Origin: Lachnospiraceae bacterium MD308
Lineage (GTDB): Bacteria > Bacillota > Clostridia > Lachnospirales > Lachnospiraceae
DNA length: 64,000 nt
Assembly (NCBI GenBank): GCA_000403475.2
Contig: KE159795.1
Location: 860,807 to 924,806, forward strand
Direction: 5' to 3'
The stretch's first letter is position 1. Each line of letters begins with the position of its first letter. The position numbers and the translations under genes were made by a program. Under the pieces are notes generated by a model, which was not told the DNA's origin, made no database searches, and saw only the letters and a list, made by a program, of their open reading frames with translations. Positions 55,308-64,000 of this stretch are shown here, piece by piece.

Positions 55308-56090
55308 CTATTCTTCTCTTCTTGGAACCCATTTCGTAATCCGTCTTTCAATTAGCTTTATCAATCCATTCACCAGCATCGAAGAGATTGTGATCAACAA
55401 TACTCCAACCAGCAATAAATCTGTCATAATAAAGCGCCTGCCTTCAATGATCATATATCCAAATCCTGCCTCTGTTCCCATAAATTCCGCTGCAACACAC
55501 ATACCAAAAGAGTTCGCCGCAACGACCCGGATACCTGCGATAATTTCCGGTGTAATTGCCGGTATCAGAACAGTTCTTAAAATATCCCCGGTTTTAGCAC
55601 CCAGCGATTTCGCTGCGTCAATATAAAGCGGGTCTACATTTCTTACTGCCTCAATTGTATTTACGACCAACACAACCCACGCACCGAAAGCTATTACAAT
55701 AATTTTCGATTTGTTACCGATCCCGAACCAGAGAATAAACAGCGGTATTAATGCCAGCGGCGGCATAGGCCGGATAAATTCTACCAAAGGTTCTAAAGTA
55801 TTTCTTACATTTTTGCTCCATCCAATCATTAAACCCATTAATATTCCCAATAGTGAGCCTATGGAAAACCCGATTACTATACGATACATACTGGATATAA
55901 TATGTCTCGGTATATCCTCCGAATATTTTATAAAGCATGCTATGATTTCTTGCGGAGAAGGAAGGTAAAGGTTTGGAATGTCTGTATAGTTGGACAAAAC
56001 AAACCATATTCCGAATACCAGTATCAGACCAACCACATTTTGTACTCGTTTTATATATTTATCATTATATAGTCTTTTTGTCTTTTTCAT
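55308..56090 (-). CDS. ABC transporter permease, SsuC/TauC type
   Basis: A 260-residue permease with about six membrane segments and the EAA loop (AKSLGAKTGDILRTVLIPAITPEIIAG). It overlaps the ATPase gene by 4 bp. It is a paralogue of the permease at 10645-11430 but well diverged, and part of the importer in the ROK operon. Confidence 0.87.
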   Translation of the reverse strand: MKKTKRLYNDKYIKRVQNVVGLILVFGIWFVLSNYTDIPNLYLPSPQEIIACFIKYSEDIPRHIISSMYRIVIGFSIGSLLGILMGLMIGWSKNVRNTLEPLVEFIRPMPPLALIPLFILWFGIGNKSKIIVIAFGAWVVLVVNTIEAVRNVDPLYIDAAKSLGAKTGDILRTVLIPAITPEIIAGIRVVAANSFGMCVAAEFMGTEAGFGYMIIEGRRFIMTDLLLVGVLLITISSMLVNGLIKLIERRITKWVPRREE

Positions 56091-56854
56091 TTTAACATCA
56101 CCTCAGATAATTCTGCTTTTAGCTGGACAAACTCCTTACATGTTCTAAGCTCTGGTTCTCTTGGGCGAGTAAATGACACTGGTTGAATAAAATTCAGTGA
56201 GTCCTGCCCTTCTGCCGGTCTCCTGAGCACAAGAATTCTGTCTGCAAGAAAGATTGCCTCCTCCAAGTCATGCGTAATAAATATAACTGTTTTGTTTTCT
56301 TGTCCCCATATATTCAACAGTTCTATCTGCATCTGCTTTTTCGTTATATCATCAAGCGCTCCAAATGGCTCGTCCATCAATAAAACCTCCGGCTGATTTG
56401 CATAAGCTCTTGCGATATCTACGCGCTTACTCATACCTCCTGAAAGCTCTTTCGGATATAAATGCTCATAAGCCTCCAATCCAACCATATGGCTGTAATG
56501 ATTTGTGACTCGTTCTATTTCACTCTTTTGTTTCCTGGCAATTCTGGGTCCATAACTTATGTTTTCACGCACTGTCATCCACGGAAATGCAGCATATTTT
56601 TGGAATACCATACCCATTTTCGGACTAATCTCTTTTACCTCTTCTCCATCCAATACTACTTTTCCGCCAGTTGGTTTTAATATCCCCGCCAGCACATTAA
56701 TAAGTGTACTTTTTCCACACCCTGACGGTCCTACAATGGCCAGAAATTCTCCCCTTTTCACCTCAAAATTTAAGTTTCGCAAAGCAGTAATATTTCCTTT
56801 TCTTGTTGAAAAGCACATATCAATATTTTCAACCAGCATCAATTGCTCATCCAT
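56087..56854 (-). CDS. ABC transporter ATP-binding protein, SsuB/TauB type
   Basis: A 255-residue ATPase. Walker A is GPSGCGKST, the signature LSGGMSKRVDIARA (Ser-Lys in place of the common Arg-Gln), Walker B VLLMDEP with FGALDDITK, and the switch region FITHDLEEA. It powers the permease and binding protein on either side. Confidence 0.9.
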   Translation of the reverse strand: MDEQLMLVENIDMCFSTRKGNITALRNLNFEVKRGEFLAIVGPSGCGKSTLINVLAGILKPTGGKVVLDGEEVKEISPKMGMVFQKYAAFPWMTVRENISYGPRIARKQKSEIERVTNHYSHMVGLEAYEHLYPKELSGGMSKRVDIARAYANQPEVLLMDEPFGALDDITKKQMQIELLNIWGQENKTVIFITHDLEEAIFLADRILVLRRPAEGQDSLNFIQPVSFTRPREPELRTCKEFVQLKAELSEVMLK

Positions 56855-56904
56855 GTTCTACCTTTCCTCTCTTCTCCCATTAAAATATCTGCGGCTGCCA
56901 GTTT

Positions 56905-58095
56905 CTATTTAGTAATTTTGGAATGGATGTCCTTTACTGTATCTGCCTGCACCTGAAGATCTACGGTTCCTGCTTCCACCTGTCCATTAATATTCGTCCA
57001 ATAATCGAGAGAACCTCCGTAAATCTCCTCTATATTCCATTTACCTCCGTCTTCAAAAAAGATCTGAGCTGCCTCTTCTTTGAGCGGCCACGGGTCAATA
57101 TTTTCTGCGATATTTTTCATGTCCTCTAAAGAAACATCTGTCCCTGTATATTTTCCGGTTACCTCTGCAAGCTTTTCCATATAAGACGTATCATCACTAT
57201 AAATATCGTCAATCATCTTATACCATACTTCTCTCATTGCCACGATTGTATCCATATTCTCAGCAATATAGTCCGCTCTTGCCATCTCTACAGACAGGCA
57301 GACTGCTTCACCGCCCAGCTCTGCACCTGACACTAGCTTATAACAGTTATTTTCAGATAGGGAAGTCACCTGTGGATATCCGCCCAATTCGAAATCTCCT
57401 GTTCCATCTAAAAATGCTAAGGCCCCTTCTACATCTGTAATATCCATAAATTTCAAATCATCTTTCGTAAGGTCTGCTGCTTTCAAAGCTGCATTAAGCG
57501 GTAAATTAGAACCCGTACCCCTATCCATAACAATTGTCTTTCCTTCTAATTGCTTACAGGCATTTTTAACTGCATTTTCCATTGCCTTATCTTCATCAGT
57601 TCCTTTTGCTATCTCCTCGGCATAGAAATCTTCATATGTTTTTATATCACCGCCATTCTCCTTTACATCTTCAGGACGCACCATGATTGCATATCCTAAA
57701 AATCCACATGTGCAACCGATGATTCTTAATTCCGGAAATTTACTAAACGCTAAAGGTCCTGAACCCGAATTCCCACATGCGATATCAATATCTCCTGACT
57801 GCAATGCCTCCGCACATGTGATATCATCTGTAAATGTAATTATTTCCAATTCAATGCCTGCTTCCTCAAAATACCCCAACTCGTCTGCCAGCATCCACGG
57901 CATCCAATCCTGATATGGAAGTAATCCAAAGCGAACCTTTTTCGTTCCTGCTTCCCTTTTGTCTTCTGGCTTCCCTTCTGTCTTCTGGCTCCCCTTGTCC
58001 TCACTCTTAGTGCCGCAGCCGCTCATCATTGCTGCCAACAGCCCCATAATAAGAATAACACTCAACATTTTGTTTAAAATATTTCTTTTTTTCAT
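56905..58095 (-). CDS. NitT/TauT-type substrate-binding lipoprotein
   Basis: A 396-residue lipoprotein. The ATG at 58095 has AGGAGG 9 nt upstream. The signal sequence ends in the lipobox LLAAMMSGCG. The mature protein has the SsuA-like blocks FGLLPYQDWMPWMLADELGYFEEAGIE (shown here as one family block, residues about 55-80), ALQSGDIDIACGNSG and FELGGYPQV. It captures the operon's substrate outside the cell. The class usually binds sulfonates, nitrate or small nitrogen/sulfur compounds; the cargo here is unknown. Confidence 0.85.
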   Translation of the reverse strand: MKKRNILNKMLSVILIMGLLAAMMSGCGTKSEDKGSQKTEGKPEDKREAGTKKVRFGLLPYQDWMPWMLADELGYFEEAGIELEIITFTDDITCAEALQSGDIDIACGNSGSGPLAFSKFPELRIIGCTCGFLGYAIMVRPEDVKENGGDIKTYEDFYAEEIAKGTDEDKAMENAVKNACKQLEGKTIVMDRGTGSNLPLNAALKAADLTKDDLKFMDITDVEGALAFLDGTGDFELGGYPQVTSLSENNCYKLVSGAELGGEAVCLSVEMARADYIAENMDTIVAMREVWYKMIDDIYSDDTSYMEKLAEVTGKYTGTDVSLEDMKNIAENIDPWPLKEEAAQIFFEDGGKWNIEEIYGGSLDYWTNINGQVEAGTVDLQVQADTVKDIHSKITK

Positions 58096-58108
58096 ACTGA
58101 ATATCCTC

Positions 58109-59131
58109 CTATTCACCTTTCGTAATTTTACTTCCCCATCGAAATTCTCCAGATTTTATTCCTTTTTTCTTTGCTATGCAATCTGCCAGAATCTGAATGG
58201 GAATAATTGTCAAAAATTGACTGTACCATTTATCACAAATTGGTAATACTATCGCAGGTTCCTCTTCACTCTGGTCCGAAATTATAAATACATATCCTCC
58301 TTTCCCCCTGATTTTTTCCAGCAGATTTTTATTCAACCTATGAACTTCCTTATCTGTTGTAATAAGTATTGCCAAAAAACCACTGTCTACTACCTCAAAC
58401 GGACCATGACGAAATTCCCCGCAATATTCTGCAATTGACATAACCCTTGATACCTCTCTGAAAAACAATGTTCCTGCTAAAGCAGTGCCATAATCAATCC
58501 CCCTTCCCAGAAGCCACATTGTGTTAGTTATATCCGGAAATTCTTCCACTTTTTTCTTCCATTCTATTGACTCATTTAATATAGTTTCCATATTTTTTAT
58601 ACATTTTAATAACCCTTTTAAAAATTCTCCATAAGAAATTCCCGACAAGCTCATAGCCAGAAAAAGTGTAACTGCTATTCCTGCCATATAAGTTCTTGTA
58701 GTTACAGATTTTTCCATACTCACATTCATAAACAATGAATAAGAGCTTTTTTTAGCAAGTGTACTTTCCGGATTATTCGTAATACCAATTACACATATCT
58801 TCCTGGACAATTTCTCCAAAAGCTTTACAACTTCTCCGCTCTCTCCTGACTGGGATATAATAACCAGTAATGTATCTTCTTGTACAGCATCAAAATAACT
58901 GTAGATCAACTCAGCAGTACTATACCTAAGGCTGAGCCAGCCCTGTTCTGTCAAATATTGTTCTGCTGTTATCGCGCAATAGTTAGAACTTCCCATACCA
59001 GTAAAGATAATCTTTCTGTACCCTTTACTTTTAATTTCCATAACCGTTTCTATTTGCTTTCCAAGCATATTTACACATTCCTTCAAGCTTTCCGGCTGAG
59101 AAAATATGTCTTCCATATATGTATCGCCCAT
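58109..59131 (-). CDS. SIS-domain sugar isomerase/deglycase (GlmS/FrlB-like)
   Basis: A 340-residue protein with two SIS domains. The sugar-phosphate loops are TGMGSSNYCA and ISQSGESGEVV; the EFRHGPFEVVDSG block is the one shared by GlmS isomerase domains and fructosamine-6-phosphate deglycases (FrlB), whose length it matches. With the adjacent PfkB kinase it forms a kinase-plus-SIS pair, the arrangement used for fructosamines, but this is only an analogy. The start overlaps no other gene; the SBP gene follows after 13 bp. Confidence 0.82.
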   Translation of the reverse strand: MGDTYMEDIFSQPESLKECVNMLGKQIETVMEIKSKGYRKIIFTGMGSSNYCAITAEQYLTEQGWLSLRYSTAELIYSYFDAVQEDTLLVIISQSGESGEVVKLLEKLSRKICVIGITNNPESTLAKKSSYSLFMNVSMEKSVTTRTYMAGIAVTLFLAMSLSGISYGEFLKGLLKCIKNMETILNESIEWKKKVEEFPDITNTMWLLGRGIDYGTALAGTLFFREVSRVMSIAEYCGEFRHGPFEVVDSGFLAILITTDKEVHRLNKNLLEKIRGKGGYVFIISDQSEEEPAIVLPICDKWYSQFLTIIPIQILADCIAKKKGIKSGEFRWGSKITKGE

Positions 59132-59135
59132 ATTT

Positions 59136-60209
59136 CTATCCCTCTTTCCATTTCAATATCTCTTCTAAATTCCCGCTATATCCATAAGTTACATAGAATT
59201 CTGCCGCAAAATTCCCCATTTCAATCTGGCTTGCCGGCGGCAGCCCCAACAGCTTGCCGACACATACTCCCGCATTAAAATTATCTCCCGCTCCGGTTGT
59301 AATGATCGGATGACTGCAGATCTCCTTAGGTACTTCTACTATCTCTTCCTCAGAACAGTACATTGATTTTTTCATTGCATGTAAAATGATCTCTCTGATT
59401 TTGAGACATTTCCGAATCTCCCGCAGTTTCTCTGCCTCAGAATTTTCTATAATATCTAATTTTTCAGCCAAAACATGCAATTCATTTTCATTCAGACTCA
59501 GACACGTCTTTATCCCCGTATACTCTGCTATCTGCTCTATCGTCCGAAAATATATCTTTATTTCCATACCCTCTTTTTTTCGTATATCTGACAAATCGAG
59601 AAACAGCCACTTGTGAGCCATTTTTCCTATGTTTTTTCGTGAGATAAACAGCTTTTCCAGAATGGACCTCAGCTCGGGCAGTGCAGCCCAATTTACTGCC
59701 GCTATCAAATCCGCTTCAAGAATCTTATCGTTTATATCCTCCTGTCCTAATGCTTCTTCCAGCTTCTTATATGTTATATACTGCAGTTTACCACAATCAG
59801 CAAGCATATATTTACAGTCCTCAAATTCCAATGCCACTGTTACTGCCGGCTCCCCCATGGAATATAATTTTAATCTTCCTGTCAGTCTGTTCTCTATTTC
59901 TGTTTCCTTCTCACCAAACAGGCCGGCGCAGGAAACCGCTGCTCCCATGGCAGCCATTCCTATACTCATGAGCGGAGCATTTCCTCCCAATCTTTTACAT
60001 TTTAATAGAATTTCATATTCTGAACTTATTCCTGAAGTTTCTAACAATCTTCTTGCAAAATCTTCTGAACGCCTAAATACCTGTTTTGCTTCTCCTTTTT
60101 CTTGCTGTACAACAGAGTACAGCATATCCGTATAGCCGTCAAAACCTGCAAACACCTTTTTCGTACCCAGCCTTTTCTCAAAAATCTTCCACTTCTCCTT
60201 ACTCACCAT
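59136..60209 (-). CDS. PfkB-family carbohydrate kinase
   Basis: A 357-residue ribokinase-type kinase. VFAGFDGYTDMLYSV at the N-terminus, RLGGNAPLMSIGMAAMGA as the sugar-binding glycine block, and the C-terminal signature ITTGAGDNFNAGVCVG with the catalytic aspartate. Phosphorylates a sugar or sugar conjugate before the SIS enzyme acts. AGGAG lies 7 nt upstream of the start, 3 bp after the ROK gene. Confidence 0.85.
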   Translation of the reverse strand: MVSKEKWKIFEKRLGTKKVFAGFDGYTDMLYSVVQQEKGEAKQVFRRSEDFARRLLETSGISSEYEILLKCKRLGGNAPLMSIGMAAMGAAVSCAGLFGEKETEIENRLTGRLKLYSMGEPAVTVALEFEDCKYMLADCGKLQYITYKKLEEALGQEDINDKILEADLIAAVNWAALPELRSILEKLFISRKNIGKMAHKWLFLDLSDIRKKEGMEIKIYFRTIEQIAEYTGIKTCLSLNENELHVLAEKLDIIENSEAEKLREIRKCLKIREIILHAMKKSMYCSEEEIVEVPKEICSHPIITTGAGDNFNAGVCVGKLLGLPPASQIEMGNFAAEFYVTYGYSGNLEEILKWKEG

Positions 60210-60212
60210 ATC

Positions 60213-61406
60213 TCAACTCCTCGGAAGCCAGTTACGGAATACAAGCTCATAACAGCCTTGTGTGATAATATTATGAAAACCCCTATCAAATTTTACCTGG
60301 TACTTAAAAATATCTCTGAATATCGAACGCTTATTTAATTCTTCCATTATATACGGATATAACTGGTCAAAAATAAACTCATCAAATCCGCCTATCCAAT
60401 AGGTCTGAGCATCAAAGATCTGACTCAATATCGAAATCGCATATCCAATAAGCGTTCCGTTTTCTTTCATCAGGGACAATGCAATGTCCTCTTTCCTCTT
60501 TACCGAATCCTCCAAAATATCCCAGCCGTAGCGGTTTAAATCATGAGTCATTTTCATATCTTCAAAAAATTTTCTTTGAAATCCTTCAATTGAAATCTCT
60601 GTTTCAATACAATTTTTTTGTCCGCAATAGCATTCGTAATTTCTTTTACCCACTTGTATATGGTTAATCTCTCCGCCAATTCCATGACTGCCTTTTATCA
60701 GATTTCCATTAGCAATGATTCCGACGCCCACACCGTCACCAATATACAGATAAACCGCATCCTCGACTTTAGGATTCAGCCTTTTTTCTTCTTCAAACAA
60801 TACCAAAACAGCCTCATTTGCCTCATTATCAATATAAATCGGAACTTCCGGAAAAAATTCTTCTATGTCTTTTCGTATACATTGGTTATTAATAAGAGGA
60901 TTTGCCATGCAGTTTGTTATAACATGGTTTTCTGTCATCTCATTACCTGAAACAGCAATTCCGATTCCCAGCAAATTATCTACTGATATATCCTTTTCTT
61001 TCAGCAATGTATTTATTGCTTCGCAGCTGAAAGTAATAAGTTCTCTGGAAGATATACAGTGTGAAGACTGTGTATGCTTCTGGACTAGAATCTCTCCTTG
61101 TATATTTACAATAGCCAAAGTAATAATATCTTTTTCTACCAAATTCAGCGAAACAGAATATTTCGCATTTGCCTTTAATTCAAATTCCTGCGGTATTCTG
61201 CCCCCTTCTGAACTTTTCGTAGATTTTGAAATTAAATAACCTTCTTTTATCAGAAAATTACACAAACTGGAAGCTGTAGCAATACTGATTTCCAATTCAT
61301 CTGCAATTTGCTTTTTCGTCTTACTCCCAAATCTGAGAATATCTATAATTCGTTTTTTATTATACAGTCTGATGTCCGCACTGTATTTTACATCTGTGTC
61401 ACTCAT
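60213..61406 (-). CDS. ROK-family transcriptional repressor
   Basis: A 397-residue regulator. N-terminal winged helix (KKRIIDILRFGSKTKKQIAD, ATASSLCNFLIKEGYL), then the ROK sugar-kinase-like domain with LLGIGIAVSGNEM, YLYIGDGVGVGIIANGNLIKG (family phosphate block), GIGGEINHI and the zinc motif CYCGQKNCIETE. First gene of the operon it probably controls. The operator and promoter are described separately. Confidence 0.9.
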   Translation of the reverse strand: MSDTDVKYSADIRLYNKKRIIDILRFGSKTKKQIADELEISIATASSLCNFLIKEGYLISKSTKSSEGGRIPQEFELKANAKYSVSLNLVEKDIITLAIVNIQGEILVQKHTQSSHCISSRELITFSCEAINTLLKEKDISVDNLLGIGIAVSGNEMTENHVITNCMANPLINNQCIRKDIEEFFPEVPIYIDNEANEAVLVLFEEEKRLNPKVEDAVYLYIGDGVGVGIIANGNLIKGSHGIGGEINHIQVGKRNYECYCGQKNCIETEISIEGFQRKFFEDMKMTHDLNRYGWDILEDSVKRKEDIALSLMKENGTLIGYAISILSQIFDAQTYWIGGFDEFIFDQLYPYIMEELNKRSIFRDIFKYQVKFDRGFHNIITQGCYELVFRNWLPRS

Positions 61407-61436
61407 ATTACACCTCTTTTTATAATCGTCATAAAA

Positions 61437-61483
61437 AGTATAGCATCTATTTTTTTTGATGTCAATAGCATTTCTGATGCTAT
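61437..61483 (-). promoter_or_regulatory. Promoter and candidate ROK operator
   Basis: On the minus strand, TTGACA (61465-61460), 17-nt spacer, TATACT (61442-61437). A perfect inverted repeat ATAGCAT-N5-ATGCTAT (61465-61483) abuts the -35 box, and a further ATGCTAT half-site overlaps the -10 box. A ROK repressor bound here would block the promoter. It lies about 30 nt upstream of the ROK start, so it would control the whole operon including the repressor itself. Confidence 0.7.
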
Positions 61484-61674
61484 GTTGTTATAGTTTAATT
61501 TTTTACAAAGATATTGTTGCATATTGCGGCATCCAACGGCCGATTTTGCGGAGCAAAACGGCCGCAATGCGAAGCTGATCGGCCACAGGCCGTTGCCTTT
61601 GTAAGCCGAATCCTCTCATAATGGGTCTATGCCTCATAAAGAGGTAAATAAACTCATTTGAAGGAGGATAATGA

Positions 61675-63285
61675 ATGCTTGACTACAAAACAATCATTAT
61701 CAAACGCTATGCGCTGAATCTGTCTGGCAGAGAGATTGCCAGACAGATTGGTGCAAGCAAGTCAGGAGTCAATGAATTCCTGAAAGCATTTGAGGAGTGT
61801 GACAGCATCAGCTACCCGCTCCCGAACGGCATCACCAACTATGGAATAGCTGAGTTAGTGTATGGAAATCCGCCAGGAAACAATGGTCGAAATCCCAACA
61901 TTGAGTATCCTGATTACGGGGATGTGAACAGGCAGCTTTCCACCAGAAAGAACATGACTTTGGTGTTCCTCTGGAACAGGTACAAAAAGAAGTGCGAGGA
62001 AACTGGCAGGCGTTATTATCAATACCGCCAGTTCTGCGAACATTACTCTGAATGGTGTGCCGAAAATGCCGAAACCTTACACTTCGATGCCGTCATTGGG
62101 GAAAAGATGGAGGTTGACTTTGCCGGCAAAACATTTGAGATTACCGATCCGTTAACCGGTGAAATCTATACCGTCGTGGTATTTGTTGCCATTCTGCCCT
62201 ATTCACAGTACATATACGCAGAGGGAATGCTTTCGGTAAAAGAGCCCCAGTGGATCGATGTAAATAACCATGCCCTGGACTACTTTGGCGGAGTGCCTGC
62301 GCTTGTGGTCTGCGATAACTGCAGGCAGGCCGTCATAGCAAACAGGGATTGGATCGCACCAGAACTGAATAAAGATTATGCCGAATGGGCGGAACATAAC
62401 CAGACGGTTATCTTGCCTGCGAAGGTTCGTAAGCCAAAGTATAAGAGTTCTGTGGAAAACGCCGTGGGCATCCTTGAAAAGGGATTTTTCCACGAGATGG
62501 AGGAGCGGCAGTATTTCTCTCTGGAACAGTTCAATCAGGATCTATGGGTCTTCCTCGAACAGTTAAACCGGGAGCCTTTTAAGAAAAAGGAACACAACAG
62601 ATACTTCTATTGGGAAGAAGAAAGACTGGAATTGATGCCGCTGCCCTCCGTGCATTACGAGTACACGGAGAGACGAATGGCAAAAGTATCAAGCGATTTC
62701 CATGTCCGCTTTGATAATGCTTATTATAGCGTAAATAAAGCATATGTGCACAAAGAAGTTCTCATAAAGGCGACAGCAGCCATTGTACGAATTTACAGTA
62801 AACAGGGTGAATTCCTGTGCGAGTGGCCCCGTGCAGAGTACAAGGGAAAATGGTCTACGAATCCCCACCATCTCCCCGCCAGCTATCAGGGATACGGACA
62901 GTGGAATGCAGCATTTTTTATCAATAAGGCAAGGCTTGTGGGCACATCGACCGAGGCGGTTATCCAGAACATCCTCAAGTGCCGTAAATATGAAGTCCAG
63001 ACCTACCGTATGTGCCTTGGCGTACTCAACTTCGGCGGGAAATATGGGAAGCCTGTACTGGAGGAGTGCTGCCGTCGTGCCATTGACTGTGGGAAAACCA
63101 CATATACGTTCATAAAAAACACCATTCCCGCAGTTGCGGATGAGATGGGAGCAGAAGTCCGAAAATGCAGCACTGCCCCTGAAAAAAAGGGCGGATACGC
63201 GATGAGCCCTGATTCGGCAGATATAAACAAACTTTTGTCCCGCAGCAGGGAGCTGGCAGACAGGCAGAGGGGAGGTGACCGGTAA
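61675..63285 (+). CDS. istA: IS21-family transposase IstA
   Basis: A 536-residue DDE transposase. N-terminal HTH (GREIARQIGASKSGVNEFL), DDE core with MEVDFAGKTFEI (first Asp), LVVCDNCRQAV (second Asp) and KYKSSVENAVGIL (Glu), then the C-terminal beta-barrel region. AAGGAGG precedes the ATG at 61675 (an ATG four bases earlier runs straight into a stop). It overlaps istB by 1 nt (TAATG). Confidence 0.92.
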   Translation: MLDYKTIIIKRYALNLSGREIARQIGASKSGVNEFLKAFEECDSISYPLPNGITNYGIAELVYGNPPGNNGRNPNIEYPDYGDVNRQLSTRKNMTLVFLWNRYKKKCEETGRRYYQYRQFCEHYSEWCAENAETLHFDAVIGEKMEVDFAGKTFEITDPLTGEIYTVVVFVAILPYSQYIYAEGMLSVKEPQWIDVNNHALDYFGGVPALVVCDNCRQAVIANRDWIAPELNKDYAEWAEHNQTVILPAKVRKPKYKSSVENAVGILEKGFFHEMEERQYFSLEQFNQDLWVFLEQLNREPFKKKEHNRYFYWEEERLELMPLPSVHYEYTERRMAKVSSDFHVRFDNAYYSVNKAYVHKEVLIKATAAIVRIYSKQGEFLCEWPRAEYKGKWSTNPHHLPASYQGYGQWNAAFFINKARLVGTSTEAVIQNILKCRKYEVQTYRMCLGVLNFGGKYGKPVLEECCRRAIDCGKTTYTFIKNTIPAVADEMGAEVRKCSTAPEKKGGYAMSPDSADINKLLSRSRELADRQRGGDR

Positions 63286-64000
63286 TGCTCACTGGAAACA
63301 GCCTTCTGAATATGCTCGTGGATGAATTAAACGAAATGGGGCTGCCAAATATGGCGGCTGAACTGGATAAACTCTATGCTGCCCCCGGATTCCTTGAGAT
63401 GGACCGCCTTACGCTGATTTCGGAGCTTATATCTCCCGAATACAAGGATAAGATCAGTAAACGGATAAATAACCGCCTCCGCTCGGCAAAACTCATAGGA
63501 TGCCCGGCAGAAATCGGGAATTGTACGGATTCCCAGGAAAGGGAATACTTACCTTCCGGGATTCCGCAGATGCTCTCCACACTGGATTTTATTCCAAAGG
63601 GGTTTAACATTTGTATACTCGGAGCGTCCGATACTGGCAAGACGTATCTGGCAAAAGCAATCGGCATAAAAGCATGTACGGATTACCGGGTGGGATATTT
63701 CCACTGTGAGGAACTGCTTGAAAACCTTTCGTCACAGAAACAGCTTGATTATGGTAAGTATAGTCGGAAACTGTCCGGACTGCTTAAACAGGATCTTTTG
63801 ATACTTGATGACTTTCTTCTCCACACAATCGTAGATGAAGCAGAAATCAAGATCCTGTTTGCACTGCTGGAAGGAAGATCGGAGAAAAAGAAAAGCACCA
63901 TCATCTGTTCTCAGAGGGCGCCGGAGAACTGGAAGCCAATGATCATGAACGATGAGATATCGGCAAACTCCATACTTAAAAGAGCAACCAAACATTACAC
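63285..64000 (+). CDS. istB: IS21-family helper ATPase IstB (3' end beyond window)
   Basis: The first 238 codons of an AAA+ ATPase that assists IstA in target choice. Walker A is GASDTGKTYLA and Walker B LLILDDF; ICSQRAP matches the sensor region. Intact as far as visible; the usual length is about 250 residues. Confidence 0.92.
   Translation, partial: MLTGNSLLNMLVDELNEMGLPNMAAELDKLYAAPGFLEMDRLTLISELISPEYKDKISKRINNRLRSAKLIGCPAEIGNCTDSQEREYLPSGIPQMLSTLDFIPKGFNICILGASDTGKTYLAKAIGIKACTDYRVGYFHCEELLENLSSQKQLDYGKYSRKLSGLLKQDLLILDDFLLHTIVDEAEIKILFALLEGRSEKKKSTIICSQRAPENWKPMIMNDEISANSILKRATKHY

Larger units (their letters stand above)
61515..64000 (+). mobile_element. IS21-family element, left part
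   Basis: Contains istA complete and istB cut by the window end. The left boundary is not certain: a TG at 61515 begins a structured, GC-rich segment with repeated CGGCCG and GCAAAAC motifs (61515-61610), unlike the AT-rich sequence before it. The right end is outside the window. The leader 61611-61674 carries AAGGAGG for istA. Confidence 0.75.

Noticed and set aside
58109-60209. Naming the kinase and SIS genes frlD and frlB (fructoselysine use)
   Set aside because: Only the pairing and general motifs agree; the importer, metallohydrolase and dehydrogenase do not belong to known frl operons, so a specific name would be a guess.
52492-61406. Sulfoquinovose degradation operon
   Set aside because: The importer type, kinase, isomerase and mutarotase-like gene would fit, but no aldolase, transaldolase, transketolase or sulfoquinovosidase is present.

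Overview
The window looks like a chromosome segment of a gut Lachnospiraceae-type Firmicute (Clostridium cluster XIVa). The reasons are: a GH130 phosphorylase plus cellobiose 2-epimerase route for mannan, a double-cubane/2-hydroxyacyl-CoA-dehydratase-type protein with its activator, BspA-like leucine-rich-repeat and Big_2 surface proteins, NAD-dependent LigA, Rpn-type nucleases, and strong AGGAGG ribosome binding sites with TTGACA-N17 promoters. The genus is not determined. I saw no tRNA, rRNA or CRISPR array.

Layout. 0-5.6 kb: a minus-strand operon of SGNH-like protein, MBOAT acyltransferase, DHHW protein, RluF-type pseudouridine synthase and LigA (cut by the window edge). 5.7-10.2 kb: a small unknown gene, a C39-like peptidase and a plus-strand operon of two esterases and an ATP-grasp ligase. 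10.2-18.7 kb: a minus-strand operon that makes PAPS (cysD, cysNC), encodes a sulfotransferase and an SsuABC-like importer, and ends with dtd; an IS1380-type element has split the importer's binding-protein gene. 18.9-20.6 kb: an EamA transporter and a YwaF-like membrane protein. 20.5-31 kb: a mannan/galactomannan block: cellobiose 2-epimerase, GH130 mannosyl-glucose phosphorylase, a GH1-phosphomannose isomerase fusion, a LacI regulator, a phosphohexomutase and a GH36 alpha-galactosidase. 31-33.3 kb: a small unknown gene, a compact FNT-like channel and coaBC. 33.4-50.1 kb: five large secreted proteins that share modules, interspersed with the double-cubane protein and its activator, an Rpn nuclease and decayed gene ends. 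50.2-52.5 kb: a poly-G promoter, a second copy of the IS1380-type element and a truncated rpn. 52.5-61.4 kb: a nine-gene operon headed by a ROK repressor (sugar kinase, SIS isomerase/deglycase, SsuABC-like importer, UlaG-like metallohydrolase, mutarotase-like protein, Gfo/Idh oxidoreductase). 61.5-64 kb: the left part of an IS21 element.

How the parts work together. The mannan block forms a coherent pathway: alpha-galactosidase removes side chains, the epimerase turns mannobiose into mannosyl-glucose, GH130 phosphorolyses it to mannose-1-phosphate and glucose, and the mutase and isomerase feed glycolysis. The cysD-cysNC-sulfotransferase order resembles rhizobial nodPQ plus nodH and points to sulfation of a product rather than sulfur assimilation. 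The most striking regulatory signal is a run of 14 G between a perfect TTGACA and a TAAAAT box upstream of the 1198-residue surface protein. It is placed so that slippage would change promoter spacing and switch the gene on and off.
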